Shown: in pieces, positions 37,333 to 49,781 of the stretch
How the letters are laid out: the number at the start of each line of letters is the position of its first letter
Position numbering within the stretch: the first letter of the stretch is position 1
NCBI GenBank assembly: GCA_015698045.1
Contig: BLAL01000300.1
Location: 622,501 to 686,500 of the forward strand
From: Rhizophagus clarus
Taxonomy: Eukaryota; Glomeromycota; Glomeromycetes; Glomerales; Glomeraceae
Direction of reading: 5' to 3'
Length of the DNA stretch: 64,000 nt
Notes under the pieces: model-generated
The model's database searches: none
The model's input: only the letters and a program-made list of their open reading frames with translations
Told to the model about the DNA's origin: nothing
Program-made: the position numbers and the translations under genes

Positions 37333-38420
37333 TCAAATGACAGTTAACTTAGCGATATTACTTATCCATTCGATGCCAGCATGTATTTCATCCAATACCA
37401 TCCGATCACGCCTAGGTAACCAAGTAGAACAATTTACACTATTATAAATATTATTAATAAAAATAGATAAAATAGAATGAGTAATACCATTATTATTATC
37501 ATGAACATTAATAACATGAAATAAAAAAAAATTGGTACTATGCCTTTTATAAGATCAATAAACGTAAAATTATGATCTTTAAAATCACGTTTCCAAAGAG
37601 TAACATGCGCTAAATCTCCTATAAAAAATGAGGAGAATTTCCAAATTGTCAAACAAGTCGAATTATTTTACTCTTTTCATTGCATATAATTTGTGAAATA
37701 AAAAGTTGATGATTTTTACAAGTATAAATGTTTCTTTTCATCTTAACACATTGGACAATTCCATCTATCGTAAAAATCAGGATAGTGCAATTTAATGTGT
37801 TCTACAGTAGCGAGTTCTTCTAACATATATTTTGATATGGTACGATTTCTTTTGAGATGCATAAAGGATGTTTCAGAAGGAGATTCTTCATTATTAAGAA
37901 TGAAAAGCGTAGTAGCCCAATTCACATTCAGGATGGTATATATTAAGATATAAAAATTGTTCAAAATCCGAGTGATGAGATAAATTAGCATTTAGTAATA
38001 AAGGATCTTAAAGGATCTTAAGCAGGGTTCGATGGGAATAGTCTTCCATAAAAGATAAAATGGAAATTTAAAGGTAGAGCGGAATAATCATGTAAATTAT
38101 GTGTTAAGAAATCCATTATGTTATTATTAGGATTGTCTGAGTGAGCTGGGACTTTAAGTTGAACATGAAGAAAAGTAATTCAATAGTTTTGAAAAGCAAT
38201 GTCCAAAAAAAATTATTGTTCGACCTTTAAAAAGATTATGAAGAGAATAATGAATTGAATTAAAGGAAATCAAAATGATCAATAGTCACTTTACTATCTG
38301 TAATATAATAATTTGTGAAGAAGGAAGAGAAATCAAAATGGTATACAAAATAGTAGCTAGTTCAGCATTGTAAGAAGAGGGCCATCTGTCAAATAGAAGT
38401 GAATTGTATAAATGGAGCGG
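37333..38420 (-). pseudogene. Retroelement-derived relic with RNase H and CPxC region
   Basis: Read from high to low coordinates in several frames. First an RNase H-like stretch: SSYNAELATILYTIL (near 38350-38395, the usual Glu-containing helix) and TDSKVTID (near 38277-38303, the Asp strand), with a frame change between them. Then a linker, and in 37743-37860 the segment ISKYMLEELATVEHIKLHY ending in WNCPMC, a zinc-ribbon-like start. After a frame break, LWKRDFKDHNFTFIDLIKGIVP (37540-37630), and finally NCSTWLPRRDRMVLDEIHAG to a stop at 37333. This order resembles the C-terminal part of RNase H-bearing retroelement proteins known from Rhizophagus genomes (from memory of the family). Multiple stops and frameshifts make it inactive. 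Confidence 0.6.
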
Positions 38421-38484
38421 AAGAGTTTAAAAATTAATAAGTTAAAATTTTATTCAAAAAAATTTTCATTAATAAATTTTCATT

Positions 38485-38628
38485 AAGTGGCAAGCAAAAT
38501 GAGAAATTTTTCTTGCACGAAATTACTTAAATATACCTACTACTTCTGTATCAACAGAACAACTTTTTTCTGTCGCTGGAAACCATATTATAGTCAAAAT
38601 AAAATTCATTGGACATTTGAACCTTTAA
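38485..38628 (+). pseudogene. hAT transposase C-terminal dimerisation domain relic
   Basis: The frame reads KWQAK, an in-frame stop, then EIFLARNYLNIPTTSVSTEQ followed by LFSVAGNHI and a stop. This matches the hATC domain pattern (yLxIPxTSVxSExLFSxAG) found at the C-terminus of hAT transposases. No catalytic core is visible upstream: the neighbouring upstream DNA is the oppositely oriented retroelement relic. Dead by truncation and an internal stop. Confidence 0.75.
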
Positions 38629-40680
38629 ATTGAAAAAAGTGACCATATAAGAATTTTTATCTGAATATGTATCGAAAGAACAACAAATAAATAATATTTT
38701 TTTTTCTTTATATTATTTGCTCCTACTTGTTAGTGAATTTTCAAAATTATTTACAATTTTTAAACTATAGTTTTTAAATAAATAAATTTAGTAGAGATTT
38801 AAATTTTATATAAAATCTAATGCATAAATAATTTTTATAACTAATATAAAGTTTGTAAAGGTTCACACATATAAATTAAGGCGTTAAAAAAATATATATA
38901 TCTGATATAATCAAAATTTCATCCGGATTCCGGATATTTTTCATCCGGTTTGTAAACCAGATCAAAACCGCAAAATCCGGATATCCAAAGCACTGTATGA
39001 CACGCTCACTATGATGCAATAAAAAATCATAATAGAGAGAACAATTACTAAAAGTAGTTAAACAGGCGTAAGGCGTAACTTTGGCCGAAGCAGTTTTGAA
39101 TATTTACCAAAAGTAACAATTATGAAAATCGTGATGTTGAAAATTTTGAAATTATGATTAAATTTACAACTTTTTCTTATAGTATAGATCAACGTTATGC
39201 CAATTTCCAAATCAGGATTTTGTACCACTACATTTTCTCATTTTCTTATAGTTGTGCATATGGCACGCTAGAAGCCTAGAACAGACCAACAAAATCACGT
39301 TTACTTATACGCTTGTTTAAACACTTAAGATATGACTTTTTCTGCCTATTTTCACATTATTAGTTTAGATTTCCATAATATATTATATACGTATACTAAA
39401 CGTATATTAAACGCATATTTTAATTTTACATATTTTTAAATTTGTGCTACAAATAAACAGCCAAATTTGTCTAAAAAATTTGTTTTTAGAAATTCTAAAT
39501 TTATTTATAAACGTTTAAAGTGTAAAATATACGTAAAAATTAGTGGTTAATAAACATTTAATGTGTAAAATAAACGCGATTTTGTCTGTCCTGACGTGCT
39601 ATAATATGTGCAATACAGATCTATTTCATAAAAGGAATCGCTACTTTGAAAGGAAATTTCAAAAATTTTGACTTTTACAGCAATTTCAAAAACTTAGAAA
39701 TTTCTTTTGGAAATTTCAAATTTTGAAAAATTAAAATTTCAGAATAAAATTCGAACATTTAATGTATATGACTTGACAACTGAAAAAAAGTCTATTTTAA
39801 ATATGGAATAATTATTTAAATTGAGTAAATTTATGTATAGCTTAATTTACATTACCTTAGTTTCTCTTATTATAAAAAAAAAAAAATATCCAAAGCTTAT
39901 TTAATTTATATTCTGAATTTATTAAAACTGCTGGGGATAGGTTCTAACCTAAATTTATAAAAATATCACTTAATGTTGTTTTTGTCATTAAAAATAAAAT
40001 TTAGACTTTTTTAATAAACTGTATTTATATTTTTTACTTAAAAAAAAAAGAATATGAGTTTTTTTAGTATAAAAAATGCATTTTTTCATTTTTCGTACAT
40101 TCAATATGCGAACCGGCATAAGCTGTAAGATGATCATGTAAAATAAATGATTGAAAACAACTGTCGCGTTTTTAATTTTAGCCGATTCTGTAGATCGGCC
40201 TATATGTACCAGAATCTCGCGCAGAGAATGCCGCTATACGGGAAGTATGCAGCAAATTCGTCCGTGATCTAGTAAAACATATTTGTTTATATAATTATAT
40301 AAAAGGTTGGATAGGTTGGATATCGGGTTAATCGTGTATTTTTTCTTTATAAAAGTAAGCAAGAATTTCATTGCTTTCTTATATATTATCTGCACGTCAT
40401 AATTTTGACATAATGGCCGATCAACATGTATAGCAACTAATCATTATTTTACACACCGTATTATCATTTCACTCTTGTGATCATGAAGACAATTTTTTTC
40501 AAGACTCAGAAAACTCTTTAAAAAACTTTGAAAATGATGCTTACAAACATTTTTACTTTGGTTTGGAGGAACTCCAAGCAAACAAACTCTAATGAAGAAT
40601 TATAATAAAGGACCTAGTTCGGAAGTTGCAAGTTGAAACATATTTACTTCACTACTTAACGTTCAAGTGCATGTCAAGAC
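38629..40680. other. AT-rich intergenic DNA
   Basis: No gene. 39350-39600 repeats gtatac/acgtatattaaacg-type words; 39640-39740 repeats ggaaatttcaaa-type words. Otherwise featureless. Confidence 0.45.
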
Positions 40681-41800
40681 TTTGGAGCTATGAACCCTGA
40701 TGACCAAGCGGCATTCTTAAAAAGCCAGGGTACTAGCAACAAACTCAGACATGAACCAAACGTCTCTCAAGACAAAGTTATCAGTGAACTTCATAAGGTT
40801 GATACAACGAGCGGCCTGCGTAGGTTGTGTTAGAGCGATGGCAGACAGGACAGGCACAGTCAGCATCACGTGTAGAGTCAAAAGAGGTATCTGTCACAAC
40901 GATACAGAACAGGCCGACATTTCTAATTCGAGCGGATAATCGGAAGAAAAACTATACATACGTGACATAATATTATATGATAAATCCAGCAGCTGGTGAA
41001 TCAACTCTGGGGAAAACCGTTATCGTTTTCGACGATAGTACAAGAAAATTAACCCTTAAAGTACGTATGATAATATTTGGCGCAGCAAAGCGTCCTTTGA
41101 TACAGGATCATGGATGCACGCTTTAGGAAACATCCCGTTTGCTGGTGCACTGCACAATGGAGATTAAAAGAACGTAAAACTTGCAAAAAATTCCAATTAA
41201 CAACTTATGAGGAAACAATACATTTACCCTTAATGGTAAGAACTTTGATAACCTATTGATAAATAAGCCCATAATGTCAAAAGTTACAAAAGGGTGTTAA
41301 CGCCGAATGTACAGAGGATCTTACTTCGATAAGTATGCTGATATTCATTATGCACTGAAGACGATCATTAAAATCAACAATGACGAAAGTCGTAACGTAT
41401 CAAGTCCGTCCATCTCACGCAAAAAGAAACTAACGGATCAAGTTAAGTCCTGTAATAGAGGGGATTCTAAGAAGGACTCAGTTGGATCGTCAAAAATGAA
41501 GAGTAAAAAGAGCTCTGAACGGATTACAATGAAATACGGGAAGAAGTTGTCAACTAGGAACTTAGTAAAATTAAAGAATTATTATATAATTATTGGTTCC
41601 TATCGGAGGTTGGTATTAACACTAAAATAAGCATTTGGGAGGGAACACATTTTTTTTTTTTTTTTTTAGCTTAGAGCATCCTCCTAATTTGGGTGACTTT
41701 TGTTGTATAGCCAACATGTATGTTTGTGCTTTAAAGAGTCGGTAAAGGTCGATCTGATTTCTGACTTTTGAGCGTCCAATAAAGAAATACTTAAAAAAAT
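40681..41800 (+). mobile_element. Retroelement-like debris of distinct base composition
   Basis: GC-richer than its flanks and coding-like in pieces. 40690-40830 reads MNPDDQAAFLKSQGTSNKL and on to a stop; 41307-41630 is an open frame of 107 codons whose middle is very Lys/Ser-rich (KKKLTDQVKSCNRGDSKKDS), typical of a basic C-terminal tail. It ends with aataaagaaatacttaaaaaaa (41778-41799), resembling a polyadenylated 3' end. This fits a 5'-truncated, decayed retroelement, but no reverse transcriptase, integrase or LTR motif can be shown. Confidence 0.35.
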
Positions 41801-42769
41801 TTCAAATGTATTGACAATAAATTGTATGTTCTTGGATACAACATATTTATATACTCAAATGTCAAATTAAGCAAAGAAACAATCAGAAAAGATGAAAACT
41901 TCTTTTGTATTACATTCGCAATTGAATACGTGATATTAACTTATAAATGAGCAGAAATATAGATAAGAGGTTATTAAATAAATTACATGAACACTTCATA
42001 CAGTATATTATATGACGTTAATAATTGTATTTAATTCTTTTCCAAATTTGTATAATTTTTTAAAAAAATTTAGACTACTTTATATTCGTACTGTATTATT
42101 TAACAAACAACCATGCATGAATTTAATTATCTATGAACTAAATAATTGATTTATATTGGATTGTGACTTTTATATGCAGTGATTGTACCACACTTACGTC
42201 ACAATAAAATCATGTGAGATGGTAAGTATTGGCCTTATTAAAATAAATAAATTCTTTATTGAATTCAAATCCAAAAATAAATATTTCATTGTTTATTTCT
42301 TTTTTCGGAAAGTGTTGCTAATTAGTATAATCTGAACTAATCGACTATTAATTCCAAAATATTTCCTTACATTAAAATTTTTTTTTTTTTGAAACAATTT
42401 TGAAACAATTTTAATTACATTAACTGTGACACAGCAGATTGTAAATCTATCGCATAATCCGTTCCCTATTTTGATAAAATAATAAATTGATACTAGTGCA
42501 ATTAAGCGAAACTAATATTACACAAACTGTAGCATCTTGACCGTTACTAACTTTTTTAATCCAAATTAATTAAAATTAACGAAATTATCGTGGTAACAAA
42601 AAAAAAAAAAATTATTTAACAAAGAATTGAAAGTACATGATAGTAAATGAATCTATGAATTTTAAAAAATGGGAATGTAATACAAATTGGAATAAATATA
42701 AACGTTCAATTTCCAATAACTTTTTTTTTTTCTTTGGAATTTATCATTAATTATTTCTTCTTGTGAATA
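41801..42769. other. Intergenic DNA and kelch 2 promoter block
   Basis: No gene. Bases about 42676-42721 (tacaaattggaataaatata, then aacgttcaatt) recur at 45568-45610 upstream of the kelch 3 relic, showing that promoter-proximal DNA was copied with the gene. Confidence 0.5.
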
Positions 42770-44718
42770 ATGATAATGTTACAAAAATATTTAATTTATA
42801 TCACATTCTGGTTTTTATTTCAATTAATAATTGGAATAAACTCCCAAACATCACTATATAAGCTAAAGAAGCGAATGGGCCATACTGCAACGCTTATTGA
42901 TAATAAATTATATATTTTGGGAGGGTCCTCAGGTGAAGATGACGTTGGAAAAGATTTTTTTTACATCGATTTTTCTGTCCCAGTTAATACTAAAAATATA
43001 CAATTAAACGATCTATCAAGCATTAATACTGTTCCTTCTCATTTTGGTGCTGGGTCTGGAAGGGGCGGTGCAAATAATAACACGTTATTCATAGGTGGAC
43101 CAGTAGGAAATCTCACTGTTGATAAAATTGAATTGGTTTACGCTTTTGATCTGCAAAGTAATTCATGGAGTGTTCCAAAGATAACTGGTGAACCTCCCTT
43201 TGATCTTTTTGCTGCAGATTCTGCAGTTATTGACTCAAATGGAATGATGTATTTCTGGGATGGAATTGTTCAGAATGTTAATATTATAGATACTGTAAAT
43301 TTAATTTGGAAAAAAGGAAGTGCAGTTGGTGCATCAAAAGGTGGATTGGGTAGTGCTTCCACTTTATTGCCCGATAATAAGATAATTTATATGGGTAAGA
43401 AAGTAAATTCAGTGACTCTTCATGATTATAATACTATTTACTATTATCTCATTTGTCGTCTTTCTTTATTATTAGGTGGTGGCGACAATTCAGTACTAAT
43501 GAATCAGGTAAATTATTCAATATCATTTAAATAAATTGTGCACGAGTATTTTGACTAATTAAAATAATTTTTATACAGGTTTATATATATGATACAGTAA
43601 ATAATAATTGGAGCGCAAAAGTAAGTAAATATAAATTATCAATTAATTATAAAAGATTTATTATTAACATTTACGTTATTAATATATATATAGACAACTT
43701 CAGGAAACGCTCCTTTTAATAGACAAGATTTTTCTGCTGTTCTTGGTACGTATTCAAATGATGATATAATTAATTCAGTCATTCAATAACGGCTTAAAAT
43801 TAAGATATAATTTTATTTAATAGGATTAGATGGCCAAAGGGTAATCATTTTTGGAGGCATTGATATCGGTGGTACTATTGATACACCTAAAAATCCACTT
43901 TATGAATTAAATTTAATAAATTTTGAATGGAATATTCCGAATACTTCTGGGACAACACCATCGTCCCGAAATCAACATAGAGCGAATGTAATTGGAAATT
44001 ATATGGTGATATCATTTGGTAAATATACTTTTTTAAATAAATATTTTCTATTGTATTTATCTAAATATAATTTATATAACTTTCAATAGGTTCATTTTTT
44101 TCTATTTCCGGTGATGAAAGTGATATTTTATTACTCGATATTAGCAATGTTAATGAATATGTATGGACGAATGATTTTAAACCTTCACCGTCAAGTTTAG
44201 TAACAACATCAGGATCAGTACCCATGAAACCACCACCAAGTTTATCGCCTATATCAGGTGCTCAACAACAACCTGAAAATATTTCTAATATCACTGGCGG
44301 AGTTATAGGATTTTTGGTTGGTGGAGCTTCGTTATCTCTTATTGGCATCTTTTTATATAAATGGAATAAAAATAGAAATAAAAATGAAACTATTAGTTAT
44401 AATAATAATCAGGCTAATAACATTCAAACTGGAAGGAAAGATTATTATCCCGGACAAGAATTACCACCTCCAGTAATTAATAAGAATATAAATGAAAGTA
44501 ATTATTATAATAATCAAGTTAATAATAATCAAGCTGGAAGAGATGGCTATCACCCCGGACAAGAAATCGTACAACCACCCACCTCAGTTTCAGTAATTGA
44601 TAAACGTCCAATTGCTAATAATGATGAAATACAAGAACTTAAACAAGAAATTCAGAATTTAAAAGAAATAATTATACAAAATAATAAACAAGCCACTAAT
44701 TCTATGAGTAATAATTAA
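42770..44718 (+). CDS. Kelch-repeat single-pass membrane protein (copy 2)
   Basis: Six exons: 42770-43394, 43476-43507, 43579-43620, 43694-43745, 43824-44018, 44090-44718, 524 residues. The start is set by alignment to the sister copies (signal peptide of the form YLIYITFWFLFQLIIGINSQ). Kelch motifs run GHTATLIDNKLYILGG, NNTLFIGG, NGMMYFWDG, KIIYMGGG and RVIIFGG with intervening NSW/NNW strands. A Ser/Pro/Gln-rich stalk leads to a membrane helix at about 385-407 (GGVIGFLVGGASLSLIGIFL), then KWNKNRNK and a long Asn-rich tail with two PGQE motifs (YYPGQELPPP and YHPGQEIVQP) and an EIQELKQEIQNLKEII helix. Exons 3 and 4 have exactly the same lengths as in copy 1 (42 and 52 bp). Likely a cell-surface propeller of unknown ligand. 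The promoter block just upstream is shared with copy 3. Confidence 0.88.
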
Positions 44719-45330
44719 ATACAATAATAATAAGTAAGTAGTTTGAATATCGAATAATTAATTACTTTTTTTAAAAGAAAATTTATGTCATACTATTATG
44801 AAATTCTATAGATTAATTTGATTTAATATACAAATACAGTACATATAAATATAAATTAATGTAATTAAATTTGCCATGTCTTATTCTGAAATGTAGGCTA
44901 ATTTTTTTTTTATTTAAATTTATGGAAATGATTTAACCAATAGTCCAATTATCCGGTTAATGATCGATAATTTATCCGATTAATTTATCCGGTTAAATAA
45001 CAAAAAAAAAATTTTTTTATACTTAATTTATGCATAGTAATTCTGCATTGATTCAGGTTTTAATAAAAATTTTTTATTTATAATTTAAAGTCAATCCTGG
45101 ACTTAATATTTAAAGATTCGTGCATTTAGGGAACGGGTTTGGTCTATCCATGCTGGGTCAACTGCAAGGAATAAGCAAAAAAGAGAATCCGACGTTGTAT
45201 CAACTAAAAGTAAAAACTAAGATTTAAGGATGGAAGAGTATCACACTGAAATCACATTTCGGATCATAATCAATGAAAATTTAATTATTTATATTTCTGC
45301 AGTAACGCAGCAAATTACATTCCTATTCTG
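44719..45330. other. Intergenic DNA between kelch 2 and the hAT MITE
   Basis: No gene. 44935-45000 holds several atccggttaa/atccgattaa words, part of the dispersed ccggttaa family. 45120-45230 is slightly GC-richer, not assignable. Confidence 0.45.
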
Positions 45331-45497
45331 TAGAGCTGCGGCCTGTCAGAATCAATTTAAAATAAATGTTACTCGACTCCAAAATAGGTATTACCCGTTT
45401 TTACCCGTTTGTTGTCTCATAACACGGATACTCGTTCTTAAAACTCGAGCATACTTGGATTGTATCCTGGATAAACGGGTAACAGGTCGCAGCTCTA
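45331..45497. mobile_element. hAT-type MITE 2 with perfect 8-bp target duplication
   Basis: The 167-bp element begins tagagctgcggcctgtca and ends taacaggtcgcagctcta; the 18-bp terminal repeats match at 16 positions. Both flanks are ctattctg (45323-45330 and 45498-45505). TAGAG-like ends with 8-bp duplications fit the Ac-like branch of hAT elements. Subterminal acccgttt occurs twice on the left and aaacgggta once, inverted, on the right, as expected for transposase binding sites. A frame crosses it by chance. Confidence 0.88.
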
Positions 45498-46128
45498 CTA
45501 TTCTGACCAAATAATAATCTGTATTACACAAACTATATGCAAGATTACAGTGCGTTCAAAATTTGATGTAACGCAAATTGGAATAAATGTAAACTTTTCA
45601 ATTCGCCGATAACTTTTTTTCGTATATAAATTTTTTAATTATATAGATTATATTTACACTTCTATTGCTATAATAAGAGAAACAATGAAACAAGTTAATA
45701 ATAGTACTATAAATTTATAGATTGTAAGAAACTTCTTTCGTTTGCTGTAAAGATTTCTAGGTAAAAGAGCTCAAACAAAATTACGTTAAAAAAAAAATTA
45801 TTTTAGAAAGTTGAATTAAATCGTTGAATGCAATTCTTGAAACAATTGCACAAAATAATGAAGCAATCTTGAAACAATTTTTCAATGAAAGAATTTCTTT
45901 TACGTCGTGTATGATTTCTGCAGTAAATCCTAATGTACATTGTCACATGTACTGTACGTTCCTATTCCGATCAGACAATGGTGGTAATCAGTACACACCC
46001 GTAGGACAAAAAATTTCTACAAAGTATAACAATAAAAATGAATTTTTATACACAAATCCAATAGAATGTAATTTAATTTTTTTTTTTTTTGTTTGAAGAT
46101 TATTTTGATTCTTTTAAAAAACGATCAA
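45498..46128. other. Upstream region of kelch copy 3
   Basis: Contains the promoter block (45568-45610) shared with kelch 2, but here about 520 bp from the start instead of about 50 bp, so sequence has been inserted or rearranged between them. Frame 45824-46096 is not accepted as a gene. Confidence 0.45.
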
Positions 46129-48220
46129 ATGATACGAAAATATATCACATTATTGTTTTTATTTCAATTATTAATTGAAATAAATTGTCAAACGTCACCA
46201 TATAAACATAAGCAACGACAGAGATATACCGCAACACTTATCGAATTGTACATTTTGGGTGGTGATGATGTTGAAAAAGATTTTTTTTTATATAGATTTT
46301 TTTGCCTCATTTGAAACTCAAAATTTATCAATAAAAAATTTACCAAGTATTAACGTCATTCCAGAATGGTCTAATGTTGTGTCTGCGAAGGGTGGTGCGA
46401 ATAATAATACATTGTTTATATGCGGAGGCGGAGAAGGGGGGATAGTTTACACCTTGAATCCACAAAATAATTTATGGACCATTCCAAAAATATCTGGCCA
46501 AGTTCCTCCTCAACCTTTTCTTTTTAATATGAGGGGAACTATGGACAATAATGGAATAATGTATTTCTGGGACGGAATTGGTTCAAATATGCTTATTTTA
46601 GACACAATAAAATTAATTTGGAAAAAAGGAAGTTCACTTGGTGCACCAAATTATGGACATGATTGTGCTGCCACTCTATTGCCTGATAATAAAATAAAGC
46701 AAGTACAGTATTCAATGATTCTTTACGATTCTATTTCTAATATATTTATTATTTTCATATTTTTTAATTCACTTTATTTTTAGGTGGAACATTTGACAAA
46801 TCAACACTAATGAATCAGGTAAATTGCTTTTTGTCTCTGCTTTGGAGTTAGTAAATTCATAATTTTCTTCACTCTGAAGTGTTGAGAATCTCTTTTCAGA
46901 TAAAAACTTTTTAGATTATCATCTATTGCTTGAATCTTTATTTAACTTACGATAATCTGTGTAATTCTTTGGTTTAATCTAACTTATTTAAATAATTTAT
47001 ATAGGTTTATATATATGATACAGTAAATGATAATTGGAGTACGAAAGTAAGTTGATATAGATTACTGATAATAACAAAAGATTCACTACTTAACATTTTA
47101 TTATTAAAATATAGATGACTTCAGGAACAGTTCCTCCCACTAGACATGGATTATCTGCTGTTCTTGGTATGTATTCGAAAAAGAATATTACCCAATCATT
47201 CAATTTTTTAAGATTAAAAGATTAAAATATAATTTTATTTAATAGGGTTAGATGGTCAGAGAGTCATCGTTTTTGGAGGTTTTGAAAATATAATTACTAG
47301 TAATCTGTCTTCACAAAACCAACTTTATGAATCAAATCTAATAAAATTTGAATGGCTTATTCCGAAAATCTCTGGGCAAACTCCATCATACCGAGCTTTC
47401 CACAGTGCAAATATAATTGAAAATTATATGTGATAACATTTGGTAAACAGTGTATTTTTATAACGCTTGTTTTATTAGTACTGTGTAACTTTTGACTAAG
47501 ATATAATAATAATTTCAATAGGAACTTTTTCTTCAACTGAAAATGATGTTTTATTAGTAATTATAATGAATATGTATGGACGAATGAATTTAATCTTTCA
47601 TCAAATATTGTAGTACCATCAATACCGTCAACTTCACTAATACCATTAGATTTAACAATTCCCTCTTCTTCAGAACAATCAAATAGCGATATAAAAATTT
47701 TTGGCATTTTATTTGGATCTTTGACTGGTTTTGTTTTATTTTTCTTTCTTTTATATATTATATTGGTTAAAAGTAGAAAAGGAAATGATAATGATAATAA
47801 TCAGGTTAAAAGAAATGCTTGCAATCACAATCTATTAATATTAAAATCACCCAATAGTAAAACTATTTACGATTATGAACGAGGAATGATTGAATCACCT
47901 AGCCATGAAAATATTTATAATCACGGACGAGAAATAGTGGAATCACCCAGTAACGAAAATATTTATAATCACGGACGAGAAACAGTAGAATCACCAAGAA
48001 ATGATCATATTTTTAATCATGGACAAGAAATAATAAAATCACTCATGAGCAAGAAATTGTACAACCGTCCATTCCAGATCCAGTCAATAATAATTACAAT
48101 CATGGACAGGAATCAATTCAAAACGCTAATAATACAAAGGTTTCGCTACAATATGTACAAGAACTTGAAAAAGAGATCCAGGATTTGAAACGAATAATTT
48201 TACAAAATAATAAGCAGTAA
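46129..48220 (+). pseudogene. Decayed kelch-family gene (copy 3)
   Basis: All six exon positions can be found (about 46129-46696, 46784-46818, 47005-47046, 47115-47166, 47246-47442, 47522-48220), but with at least five lesions. One extra T in a T-run at 46281-46289 shifts frame. About 12 bp are missing at the end of exon 1, taking the splice donor with them. Exon 5 has lost one base near 47431, creating an immediate stop. Exon 6 lacks bases near 47555. A further frame change lies near 48040 in the tail. A 6-bp in-frame deletion also removes two residues near the first kelch blade. Signal peptide, membrane helix (IFGILFGSLTGFVLFFFLLY) and tail helix (YVQELEKEIQDLKRII) remain legible. The tail holds three tandem 16-residue units of the type NIYNHGREIVESPS. 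The T-run shift could be a sequencing error; the others together argue for a true pseudogene. Confidence 0.85.
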
Positions 48221-49656
48221 GTAGTCAGCTAGTTTTAAATGAATAATAAATATAAAATACTGAATAATTAATTATTTAAAAAATTATGCGTTCTTCCATT
48301 ATTGAAGGCGATTATTCGAAATTTGAATTGCAAACTTTCAATGATTTTTAATTTATAATAATCCTATATTTTAAAATAACTTCTTTTTGAGTTTATGAAA
48401 ATGATTCCATCTGATCTGGCCAAAAGTACAAAACAATTTATCTGGCTAACAACAATAATTTAACTGGTTAGTTATCGTTAAAAGATGAATTATGATTTTG
48501 ACATAATATTTTACGTACAGTCATAGCTCAATACAACGATTTGGGATAAACCGGTTTTGGCTCTTAACAAACTTTTTCTTAAGCACAAAACCGCCTGTAA
48601 TCAATTTATCATAATTATATTATAATTTTCGCAACATTACACATAATGAAGTTTAGTTTTAAACCTATAAGCCGATCGATACCATCCCAGTTCCAACCAG
48701 AACTAACTAAGTCTCGGCCGACATTATTCAGCGCAGCATCTGAGTGTTAAATATGACTTATAATATGTATTTTTGGATACTGATTTTAACATATGAATCG
48801 GTATATTAAATATATTTGATTAAGTATATTACTTATTTTGACGGACTGGTCAGAATGGTAGCTGATATTTTAATTTTTTTTGTTATTAGTTAAATATATA
48901 GTATAATAATATCATGACCTTGTCGGATTGACGTAATAAATAACGTTATAATATTTATACGGAAAATGTACTATGGATATATATAATATATAAAGGTTCT
49001 TGGCCGAAATTACAATCAGTCAGCACCTAAAAAAGCTGCTTGCTTTGTATAAAATCACATGATTATTTTAGTTAAAATGAATTTGTTTAAGCCAATCATG
49101 ATCGATTATCGAAACCATCATTAAGCAGTTATATTGCTCATGTGAACCACTTTAACCACTTTGATCAACTAAATAAGCATGTATTTTTTAACCAATTAAA
49201 AATTCAGTTTTGATCAATACTCAATATAATATGCTTTTACTAGAAATTTTCAGCTTGTTTGTTCATATAATAACATAGAGGAGCTGTATTTACTAATAAA
49301 ATTTATAGAATTCGTTTGTTTCGTTAATTTCTTATCAAAATTTTATATTTGTATTTACACTTTTATGATTAATTTTCTCTTCTATTGCCATAATATTACA
49401 AAATTATATTTGGATGAAATCTATTTATAAATTAGTTATCAATTTTTTTGGTAACTAATATGAATTCCGTTATTTTCCGAGCACTTTTATAATGAAACGA
49501 GTAATGAAAAGAAATAATTTTGGGAAGAAACCGCCGCTAATTTATTCTGTCACTAATTTATAATTGTTTTTTTGAACCCTAAACCATTAAGTGAAGTTAC
49601 GCATGGCCCATAGTAGTTGTAAATATACTAGGGAACGGTTTCAGAACCGTTGTTAA
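48221..49656. other. AT-rich intergenic DNA
   Basis: No gene. aacggtt tcag aaccgtt (49634-49651) is a perfect 7-bp-stem hairpin just left of the next MITE. Confidence 0.45.
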
Positions 49657-49781
49657 GTCCGGAGCACAAATTTGACTAAATGAACCAATCACGCATAGAC
49701 TCAATTTTTGAGCGGGCGGACAGACGGACATTTTGTGTGACCTTTGCATAGAAATATATAGTCCTTCGTTACACTCCGGAC
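49657..49781. mobile_element. Possible PIF/Harbinger-type MITE, 125 bp
   Basis: gtccggag at 49657 and ctccggac ending at 49781 are exact inverted repeats, with weaker pairing continuing inward (cacaa / ttacac side). Both flanks are TAA (49654-49656 and 49782-49784), fitting the 3-bp TWA duplication of PIF/Harbinger elements. The perfect inverted repeat is only 8 bp, so confidence is moderate. Confidence 0.5.

Noticed and set aside
45230..45514. 94-codon plus-strand ORF
   Set aside because: It runs across the boundaries of the hAT MITE, so it is a chance fusion of host and element sequence.
45824..46096. 90-codon ORF upstream of kelch copy 3 as a separate gene
   Set aside because: It ends in a T-run, lacks a domain and lies in promoter-like DNA shared in part with other kelch upstream regions.
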